A program made the position numbers and the translations under genes. The notes under the pieces are model-generated. The model ran no database searches. It had not been told where the DNA came from and saw only the letters and a program-made list of their open reading frames with translations. From Candidatus Uhrbacteria bacterium (GTDB taxonomy: Bacteria; Patescibacteriota; Patescibacteriia; UBA9934), in contig DOZH01000009.1 of assembly GCA_003518105.1 (NCBI GenBank), positions 1,885 to 33,470 on the forward strand: DNA of 31,586 bases, given 5' to 3'. Positions 6,643-13,692 of the stretch are shown here, in pieces. Position 1 is the first letter of the stretch; each line of letters begins with the position of its first letter.

Positions 6643-7071
6643 ATGTCCCCCTTCTCCCTCCCAGCCGCCCTCTGGCTCACCGCTGCCTTCGTCCTCGCCC
6701 CCTTTGTGGCCGCCATCATGGCCACCCTGAACTGGTCGGGGCAAAAGGCCAAGCTCACCTGGAGCGGCGAGCACCTCACCTGGAGTTCGCTGGCCGTCGG
6801 CTTCATCGCTGCGGCTCTCCTCTTCAGCCCACTGTTTGGTGACTGGTTCGACGTCTGGAACCACCTCCTGCTCTTGACCTGCGGCACCTTCACCGGTCCG
6901 TTGGTCTTCGCGAGCTGGACAAAGGCCTTGCCCTTCCTCAACCGGCACTACTCGCCGCAAGTCGAACAGGCACAGGCTGGAACCCACGCTCACCTCCGTC
7001 GCCAGGACTCGCTGCCCGGTGAGGTCTGCCGCGGCTCCCTCACCAACAACGTGATCGAGTATGCCGAGTAG
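6643..7071 (+). CDS. Small membrane protein, family not recognised
   Basis: The product is 142 residues with about three hydrophobic segments: near 7-28 (PAALWLTAAFVLAPFVAAIM), 48-64 (LAVGFIAAALLFSPLF) and 72-92 (WNHLLLLTCGTFTGPLVFAS), followed by a hydrophilic C-terminal tail of about 45 residues. It is probably in the cytoplasmic membrane. A long opposite-strand frame exists here (6622-7101), but it is low-complexity and Gly/Glu-rich. The plus strand has promoter, leader hairpin, Shine-Dalgarno and terminator. Codon use is very GC-rich compared with the flanking housekeeping genes. No function can be assigned. Confidence 0.72.
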   Translation: MSPFSLPAALWLTAAFVLAPFVAAIMATLNWSGQKAKLTWSGEHLTWSSLAVGFIAAALLFSPLFGDWFDVWNHLLLLTCGTFTGPLVFASWTKALPFLNRHYSPQVEQAQAGTHAHLRRQDSLPGEVCRGSLTNNVIEYAE

Positions 7072-7093
7072 GCCCTGACGGTTGGGCGCCTCA

Positions 7094-7156
7094 ACCCGCA
7101 CGCCCTGTTACTGAACTTCGGTTCGGCTGACAGGACTCCGTGCGGGTCTTGTTTTT
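7094..7156 (+). terminator. Nested terminator after the membrane protein gene
   Basis: There are three nested stems: ACCCGCAC with GTGCGGGT (7094-7101, 7140-7147), CCTGT with ACAGG (7104-7108, 7130-7134), and CTGAAC with GTTCGG around a TTCG tetraloop (7111-7116, 7121-7126). CTTGTTTTT follows. The T-run doubles as the -35 region of the next promoter. Confidence 0.9.
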
Positions 7157-7177
7157 GTCAGGCTTTTCTGCTAACCT
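7149..7177 (+). promoter_or_regulatory. Promoter of the 7221 gene, island type
   Basis: TTGTTT (7149-7154) and TAACCT (7172-7177) are 17 bp apart, and TGC extends the -10. The -35 lies in the T-run of the preceding terminator. The 43-nt leader starts CAGCCTCGTC like the other island leaders but has no clear hairpin. ACGGAG lies 6 nt before the ATG. Confidence 0.72.
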
Positions 7178-7220
7178 CAGCCTCGTCAACAACCAACACT
7201 CTTCCACCACGGAGACAGCC

Positions 7221-8033
7221 ATGCCTCGTTCTCATCTTTATGAGCCAGGCGACTCGCAGCACCAACCGTTCGTGCCGCCAGCCCCAGATAGTCGTTCCTT
7301 CGACCCCGCACCACGTCCACCACACGAGGCCAAACTTAGTCACCTCAGACTTCTCGCCGGGCGTCCCCGACAAGACTGGCCAGTAGCCAACGACATCCTG
7401 GGCAAGCTGTCGACCGGCCGACACCGCTACTTAGCTGAGCGCTATATTGTCCACGAGATCATGGGATTGATTGGAGTCGAAATCCCCGAGCTGGAACAGG
7501 TCTCGATCTGCAACATGTCCTTGACCCATCTGGCCAACATTCGGAACAAACTCAATCTCGCCGCCAATCGCGTCAACCTTGAGCTCACCATGGATTGGAT
7601 CACGGACTACCAGCACGGGCGGCTAAGCCTGGGAACATGGCCCACCCTCCAGCCCCAGCCCGACCACCTGCGGGTGCTCGAGCTACTGGAACACCGGGCC
7701 GAAGATCAACTGGTCAATTGGCAGCTTGGTCGGCGAGCTTTCCGTCAGGTGTATCCGCAGCCCGAGCCTGCTCTGCAGCGGCTCATGCAAGACATGACCG
7801 TCTACGAACTCGACCGACGCATGCGGGGCGTGATCATCCCGAGTTCGGCTCATCACCAAACTTGTGTTAGTTACCTTACCGAACTCGATATCTTCAGGTA
7901 TTTTGAACGGAAAGAAGCGATCACTGTCTTCTACGGTAGCGCTGCACACATCCAGCTCGACAGGCTAACCAGCTGGGTCAAGCGCTATCTGGACGGCAAG
8001 CTTTATCTAGCCAAACTAGCCACAATCTGCTAA
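7221..8033 (+). CDS. Island paralog A: two copies of an unrecognised ~100-residue domain
   Basis: The product is 270 residues from the ATG at 7221, which has ACGGAG upstream; the frame is open further upstream but only across the promoter. Residues 1-38 are proline-rich. Two related units follow, about 41-138 and 150-264. Each is mostly helical and has a Gly-Val-x-Ile-Pro (or similar) turn in the middle (IGVEIPE at 84-90, RGVIIPSS at 202-209). Each ends with Trp-x3-Tyr-x2-Gly (or close) and a leucine-rich strand (MDWITDYQHGRLSLG; SWVKRYLDGKLYLA). The same plan occurs in the proteins at 8533 and 9395. There is no signal peptide, membrane span or catalytic motif I know. Its stop codon TAA forms part of the next promoter's -10 (TGCTAACCT). 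Confidence 0.8.
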   Translation: MPRSHLYEPGDSQHQPFVPPAPDSRSFDPAPRPPHEAKLSHLRLLAGRPRQDWPVANDILGKLSTGRHRYLAERYIVHEIMGLIGVEIPELEQVSICNMSLTHLANIRNKLNLAANRVNLELTMDWITDYQHGRLSLGTWPTLQPQPDHLRVLELLEHRAEDQLVNWQLGRRAFRQVYPQPEPALQRLMQDMTVYELDRRMRGVIIPSSAHHQTCVSYLTELDIFRYFERKEAITVFYGSAAHIQLDRLTSWVKRYLDGKLYLAKLATIC

Positions 8034-8090
8034 CCTCAGCCTCGTCGACAACTGCCAGGCATTCCGCCTGACCTCGACCACGGAAACCCA
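8031..8090 (+). promoter_or_regulatory. Promoter -10 and structured leader of the 8091 gene
   Basis: TGCTAACCT puts the -10 at 8031-8036, overlapping the stop of the 7221 gene; I see no good -35. In the leader GTCGA (8044-8048) pairs with TCGAC (8074-8078), and CAGGC (8056-8060) with GCCTG (8066-8070), around the loop ATTCC. CGGAA before the start could pair with TTCCG of the loop. Confidence 0.68.
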
Positions 8091-8399
8091 GTGCCAAACA
8101 TCGACCCACCGGAACCACGCAACCTCCCCACCCCACCCAAGCTGCCAGCAGCCATCACGCCGACGGTCTCGGGACCACCGCCCGTACGCCCCTTTCGACC
8201 ATCCGAGGCCACCATCGCCCTGTTCGGCGCACCGAAGTCGCCGTCCATCTGGAACGCCGACGGCAGCCTGAACGGTGAAGCCGTCAGCCCGCTCATGTGG
8301 CAGCTGTCCTCCATCAAGGGTCGGCTCAAGCCAGCTGAGGCCGCCATCATCACCCAGGCTCAGGACACAATCCGTAATCTCATCGGCCACCCCCGGTAG
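8091..8399 (+). CDS. Small proline-rich protein of the island
   Basis: The product is 102 residues with a GTG start at 8091, chosen because CGGAAA lies about 5 nt upstream and the conserved island leader ends there. Residues 1-43 are rich in proline (PPEPRNLPTPPKLP) and probably unfolded. Residues 44-102 look like a small helical domain (SPLMWQLSSIKGRLKPAEAA, then DTIRNLIGHPR). It does not share the double-domain plan of its neighbours but has the same promoter type, leader and terminator style. There is no terminator between it and the 7221 gene, so readthrough is possible. I do not recognise it. Confidence 0.68.
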   Translation: MPNIDPPEPRNLPTPPKLPAAITPTVSGPPPVRPFRPSEATIALFGAPKSPSIWNADGSLNGEAVSPLMWQLSSIKGRLKPAEAAIITQAQDTIRNLIGHPR

Positions 8400-8423
8400 C
8401 CGCCTCCCGCCGCCTCGTCTCCT

Positions 8424-8466
8424 CCCCCGCTTGACCGTTCTGGTCAGGTGGGGGCTTCCTTTTTTC
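8424..8466 (+). terminator. Terminator after the 8091 gene
   Basis: A 13-bp stem (8424-8436 with 8442-8454, two G-T pairs) with loop GTTCT is followed by C, then TTCCTTTTTT. The T-run also supplies the -35 position of the next promoter. Confidence 0.92.
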
Positions 8467-8484
8467 TGTGGAATGCGCTAACCT
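8456..8484 (+). promoter_or_regulatory. Promoter of the 8533 gene, island type
   Basis: TTCCTT (8456-8461) and TAACCT (8479-8484) are 17 bp apart; here the -10 is preceded by CGC rather than TGC. In the leader GGGC (8496-8499) can pair with GCCC (8510-8513) around a loop containing GCATTCC. Confidence 0.65.
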
Positions 8485-8532
8485 AAGGGCCGTCCGGGCT
8501 AAGCATTCCGCCCAACCCCGACCGAGAACGCC

Positions 8533-9258
8533 ATGTCCACCGAAACGTTGCCGCCCCTCGACCTCGCACCACGGCCGTACCACGAGCGCCTAGAGGCCTA
8601 CCTCAAGTCGGTCGCCAACGACATCCCCGAGGACCGCATGATCGGCAATGAAAGTTTGCTCGACCTGCCTCCCAAGCACCAGCAGCTCCTCGAGCATCTC
8701 CACCTGCAACTACTGCACAGCCTGTTGGTGGGCGTCCACTTCCCGGCCGAGAACCGCCGCAAGGTACTGAGCGGCTACGACCAGTACCTGAAGGAGATCA
8801 ACCAGCAGTGTCTGTTCCCAGCGAACCGTGCCATCCTCGATGACGCTCGGATCTACCTGCAGCACTACAGCAAGGTGCCCGTCTTCAGCCAGTCCGAGCG
8901 CCAGCCGCAGCCAGCTCACTACCGTAGTACGCGTATGCTGCGCAACTTCGTGGACGCCACGAGTCAGTGGCGCTTTGGCCTGAAGACGCTGGCCGAGCTG
9001 TGCCCAGAGTATGAGCGGACGCCGGAGATGATGACCCGCATCCGCGCACTCATCGTAGAGAACTTCGAGGTCCGTCTGCTCGGCGTCGAGATCCACCGCT
9101 CCTCAAAGATGCTGACCTGCGACGAGTACAGGCTGCACTTGCGTATCTTCGCCATCTGCGTCGAACAGCCGGCCACCCTCGAGCAACTGGCCAACACCAT
9201 GGAGTGGGTTGCCCGCTACCAGGTGGATCGCCTGCGGCTGGCGGAGTCTGCAGCCTAG
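8533..9258 (+). CDS. Island paralog B: two copies of the unrecognised domain
   Basis: The product is 241 residues with an ATG start. A short N-terminal motif DLAPRPYHERL is shared in form with the 7221 protein (DPAPRPPHEAKL) and the 9395 protein (DLVPQPYWEVML). Unit one spans about 16-118 (VGVHFPAENRR in the middle, ending DDARIYLQHYSKVPVF). Unit two spans about 133-237 (LLGVEIHRSSK in the middle, ending MEWVARYQVDRLRLAE). It is probably a cytoplasmic, all-helical protein with no known catalytic motif. The opposite-strand frames here are shadows. Codon use is strongly G/C at third positions, unlike the housekeeping genes on either side. Confidence 0.8.
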   Translation: MSTETLPPLDLAPRPYHERLEAYLKSVANDIPEDRMIGNESLLDLPPKHQQLLEHLHLQLLHSLLVGVHFPAENRRKVLSGYDQYLKEINQQCLFPANRAILDDARIYLQHYSKVPVFSQSERQPQPAHYRSTRMLRNFVDATSQWRFGLKTLAELCPEYERTPEMMTRIRALIVENFEVRLLGVEIHRSSKMLTCDEYRLHLRIFAICVEQPATLEQLANTMEWVARYQVDRLRLAESAA

Positions 9259-9284
9259 CCTCGACCTGGCTCACAGCCGCCCCT

Positions 9285-9325
9285 GTCCCCGTCGATCCTT
9301 GTGGTCGGTGGGGACTTCCTTTTTC
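9285..9325 (+). terminator. Terminator after the 8533 gene
   Basis: An 11-bp stem pairs GTCCCCGTCGA (9285-9295) with TCGGTGGGGAC (9304-9314), with two G-T pairs, followed by TTCCTTTTT. The loop is TCCTTGTGG, in part self-complementary. Confidence 0.9.
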
Positions 9326-9344
9326 CGGCAATTAATGCTAACCT
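9316..9344 (+). promoter_or_regulatory. Promoter of the 9395 gene, island type
   Basis: TTCCTT (9316-9321) and TAACCT (9339-9344) are 17 bp apart, with TGC extending the -10. In the leader GTCGA (9352-9356) pairs with TCGAC (9379-9383), and TTAG (9360-9363) with CTGA (9372-9375), around GCATTCCG. This is the same design as upstream of 8091. Confidence 0.74.
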
Positions 9345-9394
9345 CAGCCGCGTCGAGTATTAGGCATTCCGCTGAACGTCGACCTGAGGCTACC

Positions 9395-10150
9395 GTGACT
9401 CGCCACCAAAACCCCACCGAACCCGCCGAACTCGATCTCACCGGCGACCCCATCGTTTACGATCTCGTGCCCCAGCCTTACTGGGAGGTCATGCTGAAGC
9501 ACTGCGCCTACCTGGCCAGCACCGAGTGGGCGGACTGGCAGATTGATCACCGGAAGATGAACGAGCTTGACCCGCGCGAGCAGGAGCTGGCGGAACTCGT
9601 CCTGGCAGACGAACTGTTCCGGTTGGCTGGCACGACCATCCCTGCTGCTGATCGGCAGAATGTGTGCCGTCATCTCGACGGCTACCTCAAGGCCATCGCG
9701 GCCAAGCTGCAACACAAGAACAACCGCAATTTGGTCGAGTCAACCATCACCTGGTTCAAGGACTACGCCCATGGCAAGGTGACCATTCACCCAGCCCCTC
9801 AGAGCGCGGAAGAAAAGGTGGCTGCCTACGTCAGGGAGCTGGCAACCGCCAAGCTCGTCAAGTGGAAATTCGGCGATAGTCTCTGGATCATCCTCAATGA
9901 CCCCATGAGTTCCGACTACCACACCCTCATGGAAACCATGGTGGTGCAACGCCTGGAGCGACAAATCCGTCATGTTGCAGTGCCACCCAGTCAACACGCC
10001 AAGTACTACGACTTCACACGCACCGAGTACGCACAACTCCTCGGCTACCGCATCAACCGCGTAGCCAACAGGAAGTCATTGCGAGCCGACATGCGATGGC
10101 TCCAACGCTACTGCCACAACCAGCTGGTCCTCAAGCCCTCCACCGTCTAG
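9395..10150 (+). CDS. Island paralog C: two copies of the unrecognised domain
   Basis: The product is 251 residues with a GTG start at 9395. That start is chosen because GAGG lies 6 nt upstream and the island leader ends there; the longer open frame runs back through the leader, the promoter and the previous gene. Unit one covers about 30-133 (AGTTIPAADRQ in the middle, ending ITWFKDYAHGKVTIHP). Unit two covers about 139-248 (RHVAVPPSQH in the middle, ending MRWLQRYCHNQLVLKP). A tryptophan near the start of each unit (W48, W157) is also found in unit two of the other paralogs. It is the last island gene, ending in a strong terminator. Function unknown. Confidence 0.8.
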   Translation: MTRHQNPTEPAELDLTGDPIVYDLVPQPYWEVMLKHCAYLASTEWADWQIDHRKMNELDPREQELAELVLADELFRLAGTTIPAADRQNVCRHLDGYLKAIAAKLQHKNNRNLVESTITWFKDYAHGKVTIHPAPQSAEEKVAAYVRELATAKLVKWKFGDSLWIILNDPMSSDYHTLMETMVVQRLERQIRHVAVPPSQHAKYYDFTRTEYAQLLGYRINRVANRKSLRADMRWLQRYCHNQLVLKPSTV

Positions 10151-10165
10151 CTCCACCGAGCTCTT

Positions 10166-10204
10166 GTCCCCGTCGACCGTTCTGGTCGGCGGGGACCTCT
10201 TTTT
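10166..10204 (+). terminator. Terminator after the 9395 gene, right end of the island
   Basis: A 13-bp stem (10166-10178 with 10184-10196, one G-T) with loop GTTCT is followed by CTCTTTTT. It resembles the terminators at 8424 and 9285 in sequence as well as shape, so these are related copies. Confidence 0.92.
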
Positions 10205-10205
10205 G

Positions 10206-10214
10206 TGTTATAAT
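10206..10214 (+). promoter_or_regulatory. Near-leaderless promoter of the 10225 gene
   Basis: TGTTATAAT is an extended consensus -10 (10209-10214). The ATG follows after 10 nt, so the mRNA would carry only a few untranslated bases. There is no Shine-Dalgarno. Confidence 0.72.
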
Positions 10215-10224
10215 AAAAGTATCT

Positions 10225-11007
10225 ATGCGCCTTAAACTTGCTGGTGACTGGTCAGCACCTATCGTCTTCACCCTGACGAGCTTATTGCTGTTCTTGTGGC
10301 TGTACTTGGAGACCGTGGTGCAGTTGTCTTTCACCGACGAACCGCTGGTGGTGAGTGCAATGACTAGCTCGACGGTCATGATTTGCGCCATCGTTGCCGC
10401 AGTCATCGCCATAGCCTCGACCGTGGCAGCCATCCTAGGACGTGAAGTACCAGACGGCTCAAGCTGGGAGTCAACAGGTAATGTTGGCATGGACTTTTTT
10501 GGGATTATCGGCAGTATTGGCTTGTTTTTAATTGGCTGTTTTGCCTTGGCAAGGTTGCTTGAAGCGTCGACGCTAGGACAAATACTTTTTGGCGTGTTGG
10601 TCACACTTGGCGCTGGTTGGGCCGCTGTAAAGTTGACGCTTGGCGTCTGGCTCGTGGTCCTCACGCCACTAAAAACTGTTATTACCTTCCGGGGCAAGCC
10701 ACTAACTTTTACTCGCCATACTTACCACACCAACGACTTTACCGAATTAAAATTTGCCTATCACAAGTCCCTCACTGGTGGTATTTATGCCTATCGTCCA
10801 GACACTATTTACGAAATTTGGGGTGTCTTAAAAACTGGCCAGGCAATCAAGCTGGGGTTCGAGGCCATTGCGGAAAACATGACACCAGCCGCAGCCCTAA
10901 AACAAGTTACCACCCTGGCCGCTAATATTGCTAAACACACTGGACTACCAGCCCCAGCCGTCCCTCAACCACTACCACGCAAGCATTACGCCGACGCTGT
11001 CGAGTAA
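10225..11007 (+). CDS. Four-helix membrane protein, family not recognised
   Basis: The product is 260 residues from the ATG at 10225, chosen for the TATAAT 10 nt upstream; the longer frame runs through the island terminator. Hydrophobic segments lie near 12-35, 48-70, 88-111 and 117-147. After the last one the chain is soluble: about 150-260 forms a mixed alpha/beta domain (VITFRGKPLTFTRHTYHTND, then YEIWGVLKTGQAIKLGFEAI) that could resemble a PH-like fold and faces the cytoplasm if the first helix goes in-out. Base composition is back to that of the housekeeping genes. The next gene starts 8 bp downstream, so the two are probably an operon. Confidence 0.8.
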   Translation: MRLKLAGDWSAPIVFTLTSLLLFLWLYLETVVQLSFTDEPLVVSAMTSSTVMICAIVAAVIAIASTVAAILGREVPDGSSWESTGNVGMDFFGIIGSIGLFLIGCFALARLLEASTLGQILFGVLVTLGAGWAAVKLTLGVWLVVLTPLKTVITFRGKPLTFTRHTYHTNDFTELKFAYHKSLTGGIYAYRPDTIYEIWGVLKTGQAIKLGFEAIAENMTPAAALKQVTTLAANIAKHTGLPAPAVPQPLPRKHYADAVE

Positions 11008-11015
11008 TTTATTAT

Positions 11016-12419
11016 ATGGACCACGAACATCGAGCCATCAACCCAGTTGCTGACGTCGACGACCGACGAGCAACCGAGCGTCCCCCAACAAAAATAGAAC
11101 AGATTTCAAGAACTGATCAACTTGAGCCAGATTTTGCGACTGAAGATACCGAAGAAACCAGAAAAGATCGATTACGAGCAAAACAGGTTGACTTAGCGGA
11201 ACGAAATCAACTAATCAAAGAACAACACGAACATCTACTGCAGCAAGACCGGCAGGTAGTGGAAGATGAAGATATTGCCAAGCTGGAAGTTTATGGTCAA
11301 GTTTTGCTCATGCAAAGTAAACCTAATTTTCCAGAACTTATCACGAGTTATGAACGTCAATTAAGCCGAGCACGAGACAGGTTTGCTAAAAGTGACGACA
11401 AACTAGCTGTAAATAAAGTCGAAGCTCAAATAAAAATGCTAGCTGCGATTGTGCCAGAAGAGGAACGAGATACGTGGTATAATAAGAATAATATGAATGA
11501 AGAAGCAACCGCCAACAAGCCAGAACATGACTGGCGTGCCGAACGTCCGCAAATTGACCTGCGTGGTATTCATGCTAAAGAGCTGCATACTGCCGACAAA
11601 TATCCGGACGTAGACGCTCAAGAACTTGAAACTACTGCTCGGGCTACTGTACTTGAGAATAGACGCGTGCAAGAAAACAAAGCGCGTATTGCCGTTAAAG
11701 AAGCAGATATTGCGACGCGTGCTAAAGCTGAGGTGTTGCAGAGTATGTTGGTTAATGGTGGATCGGCAGAGGCCTTGCGAGGCAATATCGACATGGAGAT
11801 TGCCGACGCTGAGGCTGAGTCGGCTGACTATGACGACGAGTCGCCAGAGATGGATAATCTGAAAAAACTAAAGGCTCAGCGCGAGGTTTTGAATGAGATG
11901 GCACGGGAAGAAGCTAAGAAGGCTGTGCGGACGGTCGTGCCCGTCGAACGTAAAACAAAAACTCCGGAGGCGGCACGTACTCCCCTCGCCCAAGCAGAAG
12001 TAGAATTAGATCTTCTAAATAAGGAGAAAAAGCTGCTCAGCTTCCTTGACGTCATGGGTCGTTTACGCCTGAATGACGCCATCATCGCCAAGAAAAATGA
12101 TGTAGAGAAGCTTGCCTTGCAAGATCAAACGGCTCGACTTTACGCGTCGGTTAACAAGCCAACGCCAAAATTGGATCGCCCGGTACGCAGCAATGAGAAA
12201 AAAGAGGTTAAGGCCGAAACTCGTCTTGACCGCTTGAATGCTGAATTAGCTAAACTGAGTTCGAGCTGGTGGCCCGACCGAGCCCATATTGCTCAGGTGA
12301 AGGAAGCGATTGCTCGCGAAGAGGCCAAGCAAGTAATAGCTGAGAATCAGGTTGACGAAGTTGATTATGAAAGCGAGGTAGATAGAGGCGATCTTAGGCG
12401 CTTTGACCGCGCAAGCTAG
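11016..12419 (+). CDS. Long coiled-coil protein, family not recognised
   Basis: The product is 467 residues, highly charged, with no membrane segment or signal peptide. Heptad-like helical stretches occur near residues 45-110 (KDRLRAKQVDLAERNQLIKE), 185-260 and 300-350. The C-terminus has a separate helical motif (RLDRLNAELAKLSSSWWPDR, then IAQVKEAIAREEAKQV). It follows the membrane protein by 8 bp and probably works with it at the inner membrane face; this is inferred from position only. The last bases overlap the end of the convergent murF-like gene: both stops lie within one CTAG (12416-12419). Confidence 0.8.
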   Translation: MDHEHRAINPVADVDDRRATERPPTKIEQISRTDQLEPDFATEDTEETRKDRLRAKQVDLAERNQLIKEQHEHLLQQDRQVVEDEDIAKLEVYGQVLLMQSKPNFPELITSYERQLSRARDRFAKSDDKLAVNKVEAQIKMLAAIVPEEERDTWYNKNNMNEEATANKPEHDWRAERPQIDLRGIHAKELHTADKYPDVDAQELETTARATVLENRRVQENKARIAVKEADIATRAKAEVLQSMLVNGGSAEALRGNIDMEIADAEAESADYDDESPEMDNLKKLKAQREVLNEMAREEAKKAVRTVVPVERKTKTPEAARTPLAQAEVELDLLNKEKKLLSFLDVMGRLRLNDAIIAKKNDVEKLALQDQTARLYASVNKPTPKLDRPVRSNEKKEVKAETRLDRLNAELAKLSSSWWPDRAHIAQVKEAIAREEAKQVIAENQVDEVDYESEVDRGDLRRFDRAS

Positions 12420-13681
12420 CGCCGTAACCAGTACGCCTCCTGACGAACAAGCAGTTGCGCAACATGCAGTGGGTCAGCCACAATGTCGCGGACTGCTTTT
12501 TCCATTCTGGCACTTTGCGAACCTTTAATAAAGATAATATCACCAGGGCGGACGTTGGCGTCCAGGTAGCGACCAGCTTCAACTGGGGTGGAGAACCAAA
12601 TGACGTGTTCGGGGGCCAGGCCAGCGTCGACCGCAGCATGGGCAGCGTCCTTCATTTCCTCACCAACCGCAATAAAAAGATTTGCGACACTGGCTACTTG
12701 ACGGCCAATAATCTCATGTTCGTTCTTAGCCAAGGCACCGAGTTCTGCCATTTTACCGAGCACAGCAATTCTCCTCATCGTCGACTTCTGCGGCACAAAG
12801 CTATGCAATACTTCCAAGCCGGCTTTAACCGAAGCCGGTGCTGCGTTATAAGTATCATCAAGAATTAAACTCCCGCGAATACCAGCAATTGGATTCATTC
12901 TACCCGCTACTGGCTGCATTTTCTTATTCAATTCAGCTACTACATCTGCTAACTTAATACCCAAATTATGAGCCACCGCAATCGCAGCCAAGCACGCTGA
13001 TATGGCCGAATTACCGAGGCAATTCTTAAGTACAAGCACAGATTCCTCACCAAAGGCTTTAACTTTTGCTCGGGTGTGGATAACAGGCTGGGTTTCAATA
13101 ACCACCTCGCTCGCCACAACGTCGGCCACACCGCCTATACTGTAAGTTATGACGGGAGCCACAATTGATTTCTGCATCGCTAGCACAGTCGCATCGTCAG
13201 CATTGAGAACGACTACACCATCATTACTCGTCCGCATAGCCAACGTTTGTTTTTCCAGGACCAGCTCGTCGAGTGAGGCATAGTTGGCGACGTGGACTGG
13301 TGAGATAGCGGTGATGATAGAGATGTTGGGTTCGGCAATGTCGCAGAGGGCACCAATGTCGCCACGCTTATCCGCACCGTATTCTAGGACGAGGAGATTG
13401 GGATATTTGGCAATCTTAAACGAACGTAGAAATAAACCAAGCCAGGCAGCCGGATTCTTGCCAGGACTCTTCTCGCCCAAAATAGCCAACGGCAACCCGA
13501 ACTCGTTATTATAATTTTTCTGTGGCGTCCGTACATCATATGCCTGACCAAGAGCAAGCGCCACCGCTTCTCTCGTCGACGTCTTACCAACCGAACCTGT
13601 CACTGCCACCACGGTTGGCTTATGCCTGCGAATGACCGCCTTGGCCCTCCCCTGCAACAGCTTTAATAAAAGTCTTTTCAT
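12416..13681 (-). CDS. murF: MurF-like Mur ligase (UDP-MurNAc-tripeptide:D-Ala-D-Ala ligase)
   Basis: This enzyme joins D-Ala-D-Ala to the UDP-MurNAc-tripeptide using ATP, the last cytoplasmic step of peptidoglycan precursor synthesis. Seen: the ATP loop VAVTGSVGKTST (about 25-36), NYNNEFGLPLAIL (a MurF hallmark), LEYGADKRGDI, the metal and substrate region around ISPVHVANY, LNADD, and the C-terminal MurF motif ILDDTYNAAPASVKAGLEVL. The length of 421 is a little under the usual 450 because the N-terminal UDP-binding domain is nearly absent: the ATP loop begins at residue 25. A closely related Mur-ligase family member cannot be excluded. It lies 11 bp after the ftsI-like gene in one operon. 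Confidence 0.9.
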   Translation of the reverse strand: MKRLLLKLLQGRAKAVIRRHKPTVVAVTGSVGKTSTREAVALALGQAYDVRTPQKNYNNEFGLPLAILGEKSPGKNPAAWLGLFLRSFKIAKYPNLLVLEYGADKRGDIGALCDIAEPNISIITAISPVHVANYASLDELVLEKQTLAMRTSNDGVVVLNADDATVLAMQKSIVAPVITYSIGGVADVVASEVVIETQPVIHTRAKVKAFGEESVLVLKNCLGNSAISACLAAIAVAHNLGIKLADVVAELNKKMQPVAGRMNPIAGIRGSLILDDTYNAAPASVKAGLEVLHSFVPQKSTMRRIAVLGKMAELGALAKNEHEIIGRQVASVANLFIAVGEEMKDAAHAAVDAGLAPEHVIWFSTPVEAGRYLDANVRPGDIIFIKGSQSARMEKAVRDIVADPLHVAQLLVRQEAYWLRR

Positions 13682-13692
13682 ATAATTTCAAT

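Noticed and set aside
6585..7101. Minus-strand frames opposite the 6643 membrane protein
   Set aside because: They give low-complexity Gly/Glu/Arg-rich products, a usual effect of GC-rich DNA read antisense; promoter, leader and terminator all support the plus strand.
7072..9394. Integron cassette array with attC sites
   Set aside because: Gene-plus-repeat units look cassette-like, but the junctions are explained by terminators and promoters, GCTAACC does not fit the attC core RYYYAAC, no integrase is present, and one gene points the other way.
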